Shown piece after piece: positions 1 to 12,811 of a stretch of DNA of 64,000 nt (positions are counted from its first letter, which is position 1; the number at the start of each line of letters is the position of its first letter). This DNA comes from Mesaphorura yosii (taxonomy: Eukaryota > Arthropoda > Collembola > Poduromorpha > Tullbergiidae). The position numbers and the translations under genes were made by a program. The notes under the pieces are model-generated. The model worked only from the letters and a program-made list of their open reading frames with translations, had not been told where the DNA came from and did not search any database. The DNA lies in the NCBI GenBank assembly GCA_009869945.1, contig WIXG01000050.1, positions 186,001 to 250,000 of the forward strand, given 5' to 3'.

Positions 1-3000
1 ACTACACGGCGCATCAGCCTTTGTGGACAATAATGAGATGAATCAAATTATTCGTACGTCTGCCTACCTTACTCTTGGTCTTACTCTTGTACCTCATTCT
101 ATTATTGAAGTTACTGTACCCCACTGGCGATGGCGACAAAAGGATTACGTCACCAGTAATTTTGACACTACGGTCAGCCCACATTGGAAATACACAAACA
201 AGATCACTCATCGCGCCAGATTTGCAAACGAAACCACTGTACGATGGAAATGGATCACGCAGCCTAATCTTACAGCTGACTACTGGATAACTCTGAATCT
301 ATTTAATCGATAATGGCGCACGTAAACGGAGAAAGGAGACAAATACTTGGTGATGGTGATATTGGAGCTGTAGTTCGTCAATTAGTGCGCATCTTCTCCC
401 AACGCGATAAGTGTGATTAGGCGAAAAATTATGAATCATGAAGCTTTTGTCCGAACTTCGCAACTTTCTATGAAAGATGCCTTCTGCGGATTGTACATTG
501 CAAAAGTGCAGGCATTCCCATATTGTTTTTGCATTGTTAATCTGGTCAGACAATACACACACCTTGCCAATGTACAACAGTACAAGTTGTCTTGCAAAGC
601 CATAAATCACCTGAATAACAAGGCAAAAGCGTTGTAACTCGATTGCAGGACCAGCAAAAACAGAAATTCCAGCCCATAACTTTAATTGAGGCATAGTGAA
701 TTCTGCCCTGATGGTTTCTCTTACGCTTAGATTAAGATATCAACTTACACGATGATGAGCAATAGGCAACAAGTAATAACTGTCATAGTGGTCAATGTCA
801 TTGCATTACTCATATCATTAATATCATGCACATGTAATCTGGCTATGGCTGTCCGACAAGGTTTACTTTGAAACTTAATATTGTACAACTTTGATGAGTT
901 AATCTTATGGTACAGATTCTGCATTTTTATCATTTCATTTCAACGTATACTCCACGCTTGTGTACTCCACAATACATAGAATAGAAATTAATCACGTACG
1001 ACTCATGTTTGGTTTCAAGTATACGTTGCTTGACGGGAATGGTAAATATTATTCTGGCTTGCCCTGCTTGATAATTTAAACTTGTCTTTAACTTCGGGTT
1101 TGGGCTGAATCATCCTCCTTCAATGAGTAATGCAATTGCCAACTGATACTTGCTGAACTTGATAATAAATGGTAATCACAGTCTCGCTTGTCCAAATATC
1201 GATAACCCTACCGTAGAAGTTCAATGTCAAATGTCGAATATCATCAATGACGGTTATTGGATGTTTCGGTGATTGACAGAGCCCAGAGTAAATATTTGTG
1301 CTTATGTCTGTCGGTCCGTAAAGGAAAGTGTGTTGCTAATTTTCCTGTGTCTTTTTCCAGACGAGTCAAGAGTTTCAAAAAAGGAACACAGGCACAGGGT
1401 GAGGTAATTAACAATGAACAACAAAAGAATTAAGATCAGAACACGAAAATGAATGCTGGCTTGGCTTAAATTAGTGGATGCTCTAAATCTTGGTTTGCAT
1501 TTATAAGACTAAATGTGTCTGTCCATGACACAACAAAGAAATCTAAAGCCGAATTGCGGACGGCAAGACTGCTTCTCGCTAAGTGGCGATGACCATGATT
1601 CATCCTCAGTTGACTGATATTTATTTTTGTTATTTGCCCTACATTAAATTGTTTTTAATTGATCAGCACACTTTGCAGACCCGAAGTCAGTACGATAGCG
1701 TTTGAGACTTTCAGTAAACAAGCACATAAGTGAAAAGTCATCAAGTAAAGCCTACTAATGAGTCATCATTTTAAAAATTGCAATGACCCGATTTCACTTC
1801 TTAACGGATGTATCCTGAACACGTGTCGAGGGTGGACGCCGAATCAAACTGATATTAAAAATTATTTGGGCAAGGTTAGCCACTCTAAAGAAGTTTATAA
1901 AGTACAGTGGTTATATCAATTTCGGCTCACAACCTCAACCAACCTCAAACTTCAGCTTGTCAGTCTCAACCTCGAACCCGTTTAAATTTTGACGAAACTC
2001 ACAAAAGATGTGTAAAGCAAACCAAGATACTTGAAAGATGGGATCTTGATGGCGATGATGCGACCACACTTTGATGACCAGAGTTTAAATTCCTATTTAA
2101 ATGCGTTCGCCTTCTATTTTGATCTTTCATTAGGCTTAAAAGCTTTATGATCTGCTCTTTAATATGATGAATGCACTTATGTTGCTTTCATTATTACACA
2201 CAAAACTTGGTATTAGTGCAACAGAGTTCATCGCATTACAATGATCAGGAAAAGGGTTTGGTCTGTCTGGTCGCTTCTATCCTGCTCATGCAAGCAAGGA
2301 AGCTTATTTAACTTTAAATTTCAGCTTCCATGTGTGCGTCATGTTACAATGTAGCATGCGGAGCAGGAGTCGACGACTGGATTAGATTTGGAATGTGAGC
2401 GACTGAACTTATGATGATGTAGGCAAGCCGCATCGTGGCAGGAAAAGCTGCTGAGAAGAATTAAAATTTTAAAACACAAGCACAACCGCAGCCATGCCAT
2501 AAATCCATCTTCAAATCATTACCACTGCTGCATTGCATTGCGGTTGCATTTGTCCACAGTTCGCTTCGCTTCAAAGTTCACGTCAATGTATGTGTCTAAT
2601 TTTAAAATGAAATTATGTACGTGACTTTTGGGATGATGAACAGATTTAGCTTGGCTTAGCAGCACAAAAGGTGATGATGGCATTGGAATTATAAAGTGGA
2701 ATGACAAGAGAAAAATTTCCTCTGCTGAGATGCGGCTTGTCTCGGCTTTGACGTGTTTTTACCAAATACAGAGACAAACCCCGCTCTTGAACTTTTGTCT
2801 TTATGTAAATTAATGAGCTCTGCACTTCTGACCGGATGCCTTGCCAAAATGCTAAGCGCTGACGTACCTTGGTTATACTACGTACAAAGTTATGAGTGCA
2901 GTGCGGAAATTGAATCCGAAATTAAAACTAAGTTGACGCTTGAGAGTTTCTCATGCTTTGTCGTCACCGGTCAAGATTTACAGGAAAATTACGGATCTCA

Positions 3001-4357
3001 TGTAATCAAATGCGCGATGGTTTAAGCAGGATGTAAACGTCAACAATAGTTGACTGCACAAAACGACTTCGGAAAAAATCGTTATCAGCCCATTGCAAAT
3101 CCATCCACGGGCGCTCAACCACAAGTGACATTACTACACATTAACTTTACATTTAATCTTACCTTTATGCTCAAGTTCTTCAAAATCTCAACGGCGATTC
3201 GCAAATGAACTGATCACTTCTGTCTTTGTAGCTTGCTGATTGCCCATGTAGCTAATTACAAAAGTCCTAATTTCCTAACCAAGGTCAATCCGATTCCAGT
3301 CATTCTCCACTTGGTGAGCAAACAGGCAACCGGATGACCACACATTCGACTTGAAGAGTTTGTTGGCAAAATGTAACACTTAACGTGAGCAGTCACAGTA
3401 CGAGTATGAATACGGACAGATGATTTTGAGACAACAGAATAAACTGTCAAGCCACTAAGTGTGGACAAAGAACAAAGTTGGAACTGTGCTGGAGTCCTTT
3501 TTCCGCGAGGATGGGCAGTTACAGAACACAACGCAGCAGCAGTTGAATGAGTAAATGTGAATGGGTACAAATCGCATCTGAGTTTGCGTAACGTGAATAC
3601 TGAACTGTTCAAAAGCAAGACGCGACGCGACCGGCACAGGCGTTTCGTTTGTATGCACACAGTGTACATATCCTGTCAAATAGTTAATGCTTAATGGTGT
3701 TTATAACAGAAGCACAGATTTTGTTGACGGTAGATTATTCACAGCACAAAGGGTTAGTAAAGAGTACATTAGCATAAATGATTTGCCCATGTTCTGCCAA
3801 TAACTTTGGCTAATGGCTTGCATAAGAAGGCGAAACAAAGTCCTAGTCGATTATGTGATTAGATCAGAGTAGCGTAACCCGTGGCAGGCACATGGCATGG
3901 ATGAATACTCAGTGCCATTAAGTGAGACAATGGTCTAGGCGTGAGCCGAAATTCTTTTTGCTTACTTTCGTACGTCCATACAACGAGCGAGCACATCGTT
4001 ACGAGCTTCCGCAGATTTGCATTGCATTTGTCTTGACTGCTCGCTTTGAAAGAAAGAAAGACGCGTGGAGCAAATTGCAAACGTAAACACGCGAGGCCGA
4101 GACAATAAATCATTCGATAAATGAAAGTAGAACGGAATTGGTCGGAACGAATTACGAATTACATTAGGCAATCAAATTTAGGGTACCAGTTTCATGATTC
4201 TTAGCCGAATCAAATTGAGATTGAGATGATTTAATGACCGTCGGACGAAGAAAAGCGAACATGGACATAGTATATTAGCACATATTTTTACAACGTTCAT
4301 CTACTCTACTTTACTAAGTAGCCAGTTGAGACAGGTCTCAGCTTAATTCTTTCAGCA
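1..4357. other. Region without a supported gene
   Basis: Both strands contain only short open frames. The longest are about 131 codons on the minus strand near 299-694 and about 137 codons on the minus strand near 3256-3669. None shows a recognisable domain, a run of matching splice signals, or codon use unlike the background. No tRNA, rRNA or repeat structure was recognised. Regulatory DNA may be present but cannot be read from sequence alone. Confidence 0.6.
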
Positions 4358-5547
4358 TTACTTCGCAGCCACGTCAGATACTTTGCGCCAACCTTCTCTA
4401 GCAATTGTTGGCACCATTGCTTTGGATTTGTGCCGTACTCGAGAATTTTTTTTGATTGTGTTTCCAGACATGGCTTTCTTCACTAAAGGAAGTACCCAAG
4501 TGAGGGCTCAGGGACCTGAAATCAAAAGCGTACGTCAACCATCTCTGCTTCTGGCGCTTCATGCCATGCTCCGAATTTTGGTGTACTCACAGTTGACCAT
4601 GTACACTGCAAATACTATTTCCGGATAGTGGCCTTCGTAAATGCTGGGCCCTCTCAATCAAGTTTGATATGGCTGCACAGAAAAAAGACGATGGTGCGTG
4701 GGATTGTAGATTCGCATTCAATGACTTAATGAAAAATAAAACTAATTACCTGTCTAACTAGTAAATTGACCCTACGAGAAGCCATGCCAGTCCGCAAGAA
4801 TGGTGAACTGCGTCACTGGATAATCCTTGTCCTTCAAATTCTTTGTCTCGCGAATGGTTTCCATTGTCCTTTCTACCATCCAAGTGAACTCCTGCAGCAC
4901 CTCACCAGCTTCGGTGTTCCTAATGAGGTCTTTGAAATGCCATTTACCAACTTCTAGAATCAGTACTAAAACGAAATGGTTGTTAAAATAAAGTACAATT
5001 AGAGTGCAAGATAGGAAAGGGCGTACGAAAAATTTACCTGGTCTTACTTCTTTGTCGGACCCTTCAAGCCAGTATCGAAAATTTTCCTCAAAGTACACCG
5101 ATCATTTTGTCTCTAAAATACTGTTAGCTTGGCTTTCTTCACGCCATTTAAGCGACTGAAACAGACCACATGTATGTTAAATCCCTACCAAGGTAATGTC
5201 TGTTGTGGGGCATGGCTGACTTACCTTCAAAATCATTTCTTTGGCCTTTGGAAGATTACGCTTGCGTGCTATGAATTTGTAAGTTAGCAGGAAATTAACA
5301 ATCTGTCTCCAGAGAATCGCTGACCATGCCCGACTTAACCTCTTATCCAGCGGAGTAAGTAGTGATCCTGGGCCAACTTTTCTTTGTTCAAGATACCCGC
5401 TAGCTCTTTACGAAACTGCAAAAAAAACATTTAATAGAACTTTAGATTGATTAATTGGAGCTCCGCTCCAGTTTGAAACTTGAAGGCCCTTTCCTGAAAC
5501 CTTACCTTCTCAATTATTCCCTTTTCCAGTTCGCTTGGAGCTGCCAT
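4358..5547 (-). pseudogene. Decayed SEC14-like CRAL-TRIO gene, paralogue of the gene at 6778-8001
   Basis: Exon-by-exon copy of the intact neighbour. Blocks lie at 5506-5547, 5340-5415, 5225-5268, 5038-5155, 4750-4965, 4591-4672 and 4515 down to about 4358. The first five have exactly the same lengths as the intact gene (42, 76, 44, 118, 216). Splice signals are kept. The first block reads MAAPSELEKGIIEK and the second contains LLRWIR, so the N-terminal CRAL-TRIO helical part is recognisable. Lesions: in-frame TGA at 5102-5104, TAG at 4772-4774, TAG at 4754-4756, one extra base in the sixth block (82 instead of 81), TGA at 4508-4510, and a further frame change in the last block near the A-rich run at about 4450. 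With six separate lesions I call it a pseudogene rather than a sequencing error. It probably arose by tandem duplication and lost function recently, because similarity remains high. Confidence 0.85.
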
Positions 5548-6356
5548 TTCGAAAATCAAGAGTTAGCGTTGGGTCTGACTTCTTTCAGTGGGAATACGTA
5601 GATGAGGTTTGCAAGAGACAAGCAGTTTTGCATGTTGTTTTCACGATGCCTCTGTTTTGACAACAATGGTCAAAATCTCATTTGCACGAGTGCACAACTG
5701 CAAAAAGCAACGTCAATATCAATGCCTGTCACTCGCACGGTCGGGAGCAAGGTGCAACTGAAACTATGTTGACGCATGTGTGGCTGAGATTGCATTGGCC
5801 AGGTATCGAATTCAATAGGCAACAGTCAACAGAATCTGCTTATTATGTTTTTCCACAAGCAATAATCTACACGTGCTATAAAAATCGAAAACAAAGTTTT
5901 TTTCGGAGTGCAAGGTTGATGACTACAGAGAGCCAGCACAATCAAGTCTGACAAGTACTCTTCAACTCCAGACGGTAACTTGTTCGAGCTGTATTTTTAT
6001 TCAAAAACAAATTACGACATAGCGCATAGTCTGATTCCACTTTCGCGGTGTTGTATACGAAGTTATGAAGTTATGTTCTGAATTTAATTTACAATCATGT
6101 TATTACAAAGTTCTCCATGCACTTGAAAGGATTTCAATTTCTGAGTTTTGTTCCGGGAACACTTGCGGCTTCTTTGTCCCAGATTTCCTTTGAACATAAT
6201 TTGCGCTAAGTGGCTAAGCAGATCTAATCCCTTCATCCAGTCCGGAAATGAAAGGTGCACAAAATGCTGAAAATCAATTTATTTCGCCGCAGCATCGCTT
6301 TGTTGCTCGAAGCTGGCATGACGTAAGTAGGTTGAGGGGAATGCAGCACAACCACA
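5548..6356. other. Intergenic spacer between the two SEC14-like copies
   Basis: AT-rich sequence between the start of the decayed copy and the end of the intact gene. I see no reading frame of interest. It presumably holds the remains of the promoter of the decayed copy. Confidence 0.5.
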
Positions 6357-6478
6357 TTACAACTTTTGGGGCATCTGGATTGAAATATAATAACGGAATA
6401 CATAGTTGACGGTGTAGATGGAATTCACAACCTGAAGATCACCGGGTCTGACTCGTCTGTCGTCTGGACCACGGAAGC
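6357..6478 (-). CDS. Candidate alternative C-terminal exon of the SEC14-like gene
   Basis: A 122-base open block preceded on the minus strand by a good acceptor (pyrimidine-rich, ending CGCAG) and closed by TAA at 6357-6359. It enters in phase 1. The last exon of the SEC14-like gene contains a possible GTTTGT donor just below 6804, in the codon for the second glycine of EYGG, and this also leaves phase 1. Joining them would replace the tail LSQKPEE by about 40 residues ending in QMPQKL. The donor is weak and the match in phase can occur by chance one time in three, so this is only a possibility. The tail does not clearly resemble the GOLD domain that follows CRAL-TRIO in SEC14L proteins. Confidence 0.2.
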
Positions 6479-6654
6479 CTGCGATAGATAAAGTAAATAC
6501 TGTAAAGTAAGGACAATCCACGGGCTGATGATTTGAAAACAAAACAAAAAACATTGCTAGCGAATCGATGAACTTTGTTGCACGTCTGATAAGCTTGCAG
6601 TTTTTCAAGTCAGTTAAAAGCTATCACACAAGTAATCAGTAACATCGCATACAC

Positions 6655-6660
6655 TTTATT
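6655..6660 (-). terminator. Candidate polyadenylation signal of the SEC14-like gene
   Basis: AATAAA on the minus strand, about 120 bases beyond the TGA stop at 6778, a normal spacing for a 3' end. Confidence 0.4.
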
Positions 6661-6777
6661 AATACAATGTTGAACTGACATGCAATCCATACGTGTATAG
6701 CTATAATTTTTTTTGTATTAGCTACTTTCTGAAAGTATTGGTTGCTGCCAGTGATGCGCAGCGCAGTGTCCCGTCAT

Positions 6778-8001
6778 TCATTCTTCTGGCTTCTGTGACA
6801 AACCGCCATACTCAATGAAGAGATTCTCTCTGGCAATCTCTTTTAATACTTCTGGAAGCCATTGTGTTTGATCCATCCCGTAAACTTGCAGCTTTCCCAA
6901 GGTCTTCATGCTCATACATTGCTTCATCAATGGAAGTACCCAATTAAACAGACGCGGACCTAAATCAAATTCATTCATTAGTATCATTAGTACAAGTGGG
7001 GCTTCTTTCAATACAGTTCCCATCATCTCATTTTCTCGCCGTCCATTGCTTACAGTTTATGAAGTAGATTGCATGCACAGTTTCAGGATAATGGGCTTCG
7101 AACTTTGACACCATGTCCAACAATTTCGAAACGGCTATGTAGACAAATCATTTGGGGTTAGTGAATCTTGGCCCGAGCTGGCCTGGTTCGACGGCGGACA
7201 CAACGCCCTACATTACCTCCCCAGCTGCTTATCTGGCCGTAGCCAAACTCCCCCCAATCGCAAACTGCAATGAACTGCGTGATTGGATAGTCCTCACCAG
7301 GCAGGTTACCGGCGTTCTTGAACGTTCTTTGTACATCTTCCATCATTCGTGCAAATTCCCACATAAGTTCCTCGGCTTTGCCGTCGTTGACACATTCCTT
7401 AATTTTCCATGTCCCACAAGGTGCCACAAGAACTAAACGTGAAAACAATGGGATTAGTTTTTTCATAATAGGAGGGACAAAGCTGGAAATTTACTCGGAC
7501 GCCCAATTTTGCAGACTCCATGAATCCAGTACTTGTAATTCTTTTCGAAGTAGACAGGTTTCTTGGAATCCAGAATCGTGTCAATTCCATTCTGTTTTCG
7601 CCATTCTAAAGACTGAAAGAAAGAAAACATACATAACTTCAACATTAGTTCTCATGTAGTCTTGTATAAAAAAAGCACGACTTACACCAGCAAGCATCTC
7701 TTTTGCCTTCACAAGATCTCCTTCCCTGGCTGAACAAAACGATAGTTCCGTTCAGTAGTGAAAATAATGAAAGGTCAACTGGAGGGAAGTATAGAAAATG
7801 TACCTCGAATCCATCTCAAAAGATAATGATCTTCATTCAGTCTTTCATCGTCTAGAAGATCTCGAACAAATTTGCGGAACTAAAATATGCAGGTGTACGA
7901 AAGATATACAAAAATGGCCGTCGCATCACATTTATGGCTTAGATTGTTTAACCTGTCACCTCTTCGATTTGAGTCTGCTCCATACTGTTTGGAGCGGCCA
8001 T
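6778..8001 (-). CDS. SEC14-like protein with CRAL-TRIO lipid-binding domain
   Basis: Seven exons: 7960-8001, 7804-7879, 7686-7729, 7495-7612, 7217-7432, 7054-7134, 6778-6959. They join in phase to 759 bases, 252 residues plus stop. The start is the ATG at 7999-8001 (MAAPNSMEQTQIEE), the same place as in the decayed copy. Residues about 1-55 form the CRAL-TRIO N-terminal helical part with HYLLRWIRAREGDLVKAKEM and then SLEWRKQNGIDTIL. Residues about 90-245 form the CRAL-TRIO lipid pocket, including HYPETVHAIYFINCPRLFNW and the closing EYGG. Family members bind and transfer hydrophobic ligands such as phosphoinositides, tocopherol or retinoids; the ligand here cannot be told. The protein lacks the C-terminal GOLD domain of animal SEC14L1-4 proteins and is therefore short. 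Introns are mostly 61-140 bp. A tandem decayed copy lies just downstream, which indicates local family expansion. Confidence 0.9.
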
Positions 8002-8982
8002 GTTATTCCACGACTTGTGGTATTGGTATTAGACAGATAGGTCCAGAATTCAGATCTCAGAAACTTGAAAACGGAACTGCAAGCAGTGCAACGGAAGAGC
8101 TTCTGCTTCAAGTTAAGTTGAGAATTGACGGCTGGCTGTGCCGACTGAAAAGCTACGTACAGGAACAAGCAAATCTTTCTCAATGACCTTAAAAGTTAAG
8201 GATTCGAGGGAAAAATTAGGAATCTCCATGTAGGAATACCGGCAAGTTGTGTGGAATCAATAAGATTGCGGAGTGATTTGGCATGGCACGTATGCATAAG
8301 CGAATTCTTGATTCTTTGGATTGATTGACTTACCTCGCCTCAAAGCTTCCGAAGCACAGGAGGCTTGGAAAAGGATGCTGTCGAAACTGTCGCAGAAGTA
8401 ACTAGATTCAGTGAGCAAATCCGTATTGAACTTGCTAATCTTTTGATAAACGCCGACGTGGAGCTTGCAGGCTTTGTGTTAATCAGTTTGCAACTGGCCA
8501 GACGTTTTCAGGAAAATATTGAGTTAATTATTATCCAACAGAGCAAGCTTGAGCAGTAAACCTCAAAAGGTGGACAAATGCTGGAGGACCATTTAGAAGT
8601 CTTTTCATATTAGGTTTCAAGGTAAAACAACTGCAAAAACCTGTTTCTACTCATTACCAGAAATCAGGCGATCACTCATAGTGCGACTGCTACTGCTTGA
8701 AGCAGATTCTGGGTCAGTTTAATTACGCCACGCGTGTCCAAATCGCAAGTACGAAGTTGACTTTATAAAAAATGGCACGTGCTTTGTTTTAAGACTTATT
8801 CTCTCTCACGTAAATATTCATACTTGTTGTATGTAGGTTTTAATTGCGCATCGTGCTTTAAGGCAATTATGCTAGATTTAACCATTTGGAATGTCAGTTT
8901 GAGGGTTGTTCTACGCTTAGTAGATCCAAGTTCGGGAAATTACTACAGTTTGTATAACTGGCAATGAACTTGCATATTGTTT
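8002..8982. other. Intergenic region between the SEC14-like gene and COQ5
   Basis: Contains the presumed promoter and leader of the minus-strand SEC14-like gene and the 3' flank of COQ5. The plus-strand open frame at 8365-8559 (64 codons) has no recognisable domain or flanking splice sites, and I do not call it a gene. Confidence 0.5.
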
Positions 8983-8988
8983 TTTATT
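8983..8988 (-). terminator. Candidate polyadenylation signal of COQ5
   Basis: AATAAA on the minus strand about 80 bases beyond the COQ5 stop codon at 9068-9070. Confidence 0.4.
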
Positions 8989-9067
8989 GATTCAGGATAG
9001 CAAGAATAATAGAAGTAGTTAAAGTTCTACTTTCCAAATAAAACACTAAATAGACATACGCATCACA

Positions 9068-10630
<1,563 letters not shown>

Positions 10631-11510
10631 CTTTCCTGTTTCTTGCACCTTCAAAAATCGAATAAGAGATGCGAAATCAGTTGCTAACGAATGAAGTACG
10701 TTCCTTCTCGTGACTTACATGCAATTTATTTCCGCAGTTTGCAGCCTTCGTTTTCTAACAATTTAGACTAGTGTTGGCTTTGACCAATGCTCTCCACGTT
10801 TCTGGATGGGTCTTGTGACTAGCGATAAGTACATCCACAACTTACGACTATGACTAAGCGCCAGGGTGTCACCATGCAGGAGCACGGACGCAAGATATGA
10901 AATCAGGGCACAATTGACTGATGCAATCTTCAATGCCATCCCAGTTGGGAGATTCTGACGAACAGAACGAGTATCAGAGAGACAAGGCAGGGAAACGTTG
11001 CATGACAAATGTTAGTTTTAAGCATAATTTCTCACAGAACTTTTCCTTAAACAACAATTAAGTAAGCGAGATTTCTCACGGCAAAGTGGATTGCACTGCT
11101 AGGGGCCGGGGCCAGATTTGATTTTCTACTCAAACAGTACATCCTTGCAGGCTAGCCATGTGATCTACCATTTGAAGATTTGTCCCGGTGGTTCATAATC
11201 CACATCGCGTTCGTTTCATACGTTCCAACAACGAGACTCAAATGACAAGTTAAGTTGTCTTTTACGACTACCAGGCAGTATTAATTAATCTGTGATTAGT
11301 GAGGTCGACAGTATTATTCAGTATTTCCTTCACACATTGACATTGAAGCAATAAGCATCTGCTAAAAGTTACGCAAGACACAGGACTTGAAAATTATTGG
11401 AGACGTATTTTCTGAATGCAACACAGAAAGGTAACTAACCACAATGAATTCGGCCTGATCTTTGGCCTTTGCCTAGCTAGCTTTATTACTTAATGCTTTT
11501 TTACTTCCAG

Positions 11511-11654
11511 GTTCGTTGAGTTACGGACGGTAACCAGGAACAGGCCAGCAATGGACTTGTGAATGAAATTATTGGAATCATGATGTTGTTAATTTCATAT
11601 TTGTGCATTTGTGCCTGGACAGTTTGGAGAGAGCGAAGCGACTTCAAGGGAAAG
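11511..11654 (+). CDS. Possible isolated exon encoding a short hydrophobic segment
   Basis: A block flanked by a strong acceptor (TTTTTTACTTCCAG) and a strong donor (AAAG/GTAAGT). All three frames contain a stop in the first half. The only coding option starts at an internal ATG and reads MMLLISYLCICAWTVWRERS before the donor, a possible membrane segment. No matching partner exon was found on either side. It could equally be a noncoding leader exon or chance. Confidence 0.15.
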
Positions 11655-12613
11655 GTAAGTTGAGTTGTGGTTATGGTGGAGGTCCCGGTGCTGCACATAG
11701 CACATGCACACCTTTTTGATCAGGGCACCGCACGTTATCTATGTAATGTTGTGTTCGTTGGCAAAAGTTTCGGCCCTACTAAATACTTACGATTAGCTAT
11801 TATTGTGCAATTAGCAATTCTACGGAGGCGGCGACAAGACTACAAGACAGCGCCTTGCTCTTGGCTCTTGACGTTCTTTAAGATTTTTCTATCAATAGTT
11901 TGCTTGTGTTCGAAATTTTGGCACTTCATCTTCATCCATATGTGGCATTGCTTTTGGATGCTTAATAATACGATAGTCGCCTTTGAACACTCAAAAGATC
12001 TTTAGTACAAAGTGGGCCATATTATAAGGATTTTCTTTGAGAAACTTGACATGACAAGTGTGCCAGTCCGAGATACTAATTAGTACATGCAAAAGCAAAT
12101 CAAAGTCATATGAATACGTATCTTGGGTATGTCAAAAGATTTGCACCTGACCTGATCATATGCTGCAAAAACTAGTTAATCTTTGGTTGATCGACGATTT
12201 GGACGTGTGATTGAAGAATTCGAGGCAGGAAATATGTAGCTTAGTGGAATTGATTAAAATGCATGCATAGGCATTGACAGGTCGGTAGTCCGTAATTATC
12301 TCTTACAGAGATGATTGAATCACAATGTTGGCTTGACGTATGCAAGCAAGCCGGTTTTTGTGAGAACTAGCTTTTATGAATGATGGCTGCAATCGTGCAA
12401 TGAATCCACATCCACATCTGTGGACTATATTCAGGTTTCTTAATCAATTAATTGCAGTCGACTTCGTGTCTAGACGTAGCCATTAGCTATGTTCAGCACT
12501 TGCCAGTTGTGGCTTGCGAACCTTGTCCCGTGTAAAAACGGGAAAATGCCAATCGGGCTACAGTGCAGGTGTTAAATTGTGCCGACGGGACGTTCGCTGT
12601 TCACGCCCTGCAC

Positions 12614-12811
12614 TAGTGCTTCCCACGGAACCGGTTTTGGTCGGAGTCAGTGTCGTACGGCACCGGAGCTTCACGGGGCCGACTCCATAAAAAGCGTTGC
12701 CGGTGTCGGGGTCGACCGGTGCCGGCTCCGGAAAATGCGGAGTCGGAGCCGAGCTGGTGTCGCGACACCGCAATGATGCTGACTCCGGTGTCGGAGTCGT
12801 GGGAAGCACTA
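12614..12811. mobile_element. Small terminal-inverted-repeat element (MITE-like)
   Basis: The ends are a perfect 14-base inverted repeat: TAGTGCTTCCCACG at 12614-12627 and its reverse complement at 12798-12811. The 198-bp interior is far more GC-rich than its surroundings and built from variants of GTCGGAGTCGG and its complement, so the two halves partly fold back on each other. It has no coding capacity. The TA at each outer edge could be a target duplication of the Tc1/mariner type, but it is inside the symmetric repeat and so not diagnostic. A nonautonomous DNA transposon is the most likely explanation. The mixed-phase open frames across it (12558-12980) are products of the repeat composition. 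Confidence 0.6.

Noticed and set aside
299-694. 131-codon minus-strand open frame
   Set aside because: No recognisable domain, unremarkable codon use, and no splice partners. Length is within chance for this much sequence.
2753-3025. 90-codon plus-strand frame with a protein-like look
   Set aside because: No known domain, no splice context, and no second supporting signal.
5038-5155. In-frame TGA in the SEC14-like copy as a selenocysteine codon
   Set aside because: The intact paralogue has a lysine in this region, and the same copy also has TAG stops and frameshifts. Decay explains all of it; recoding does not.
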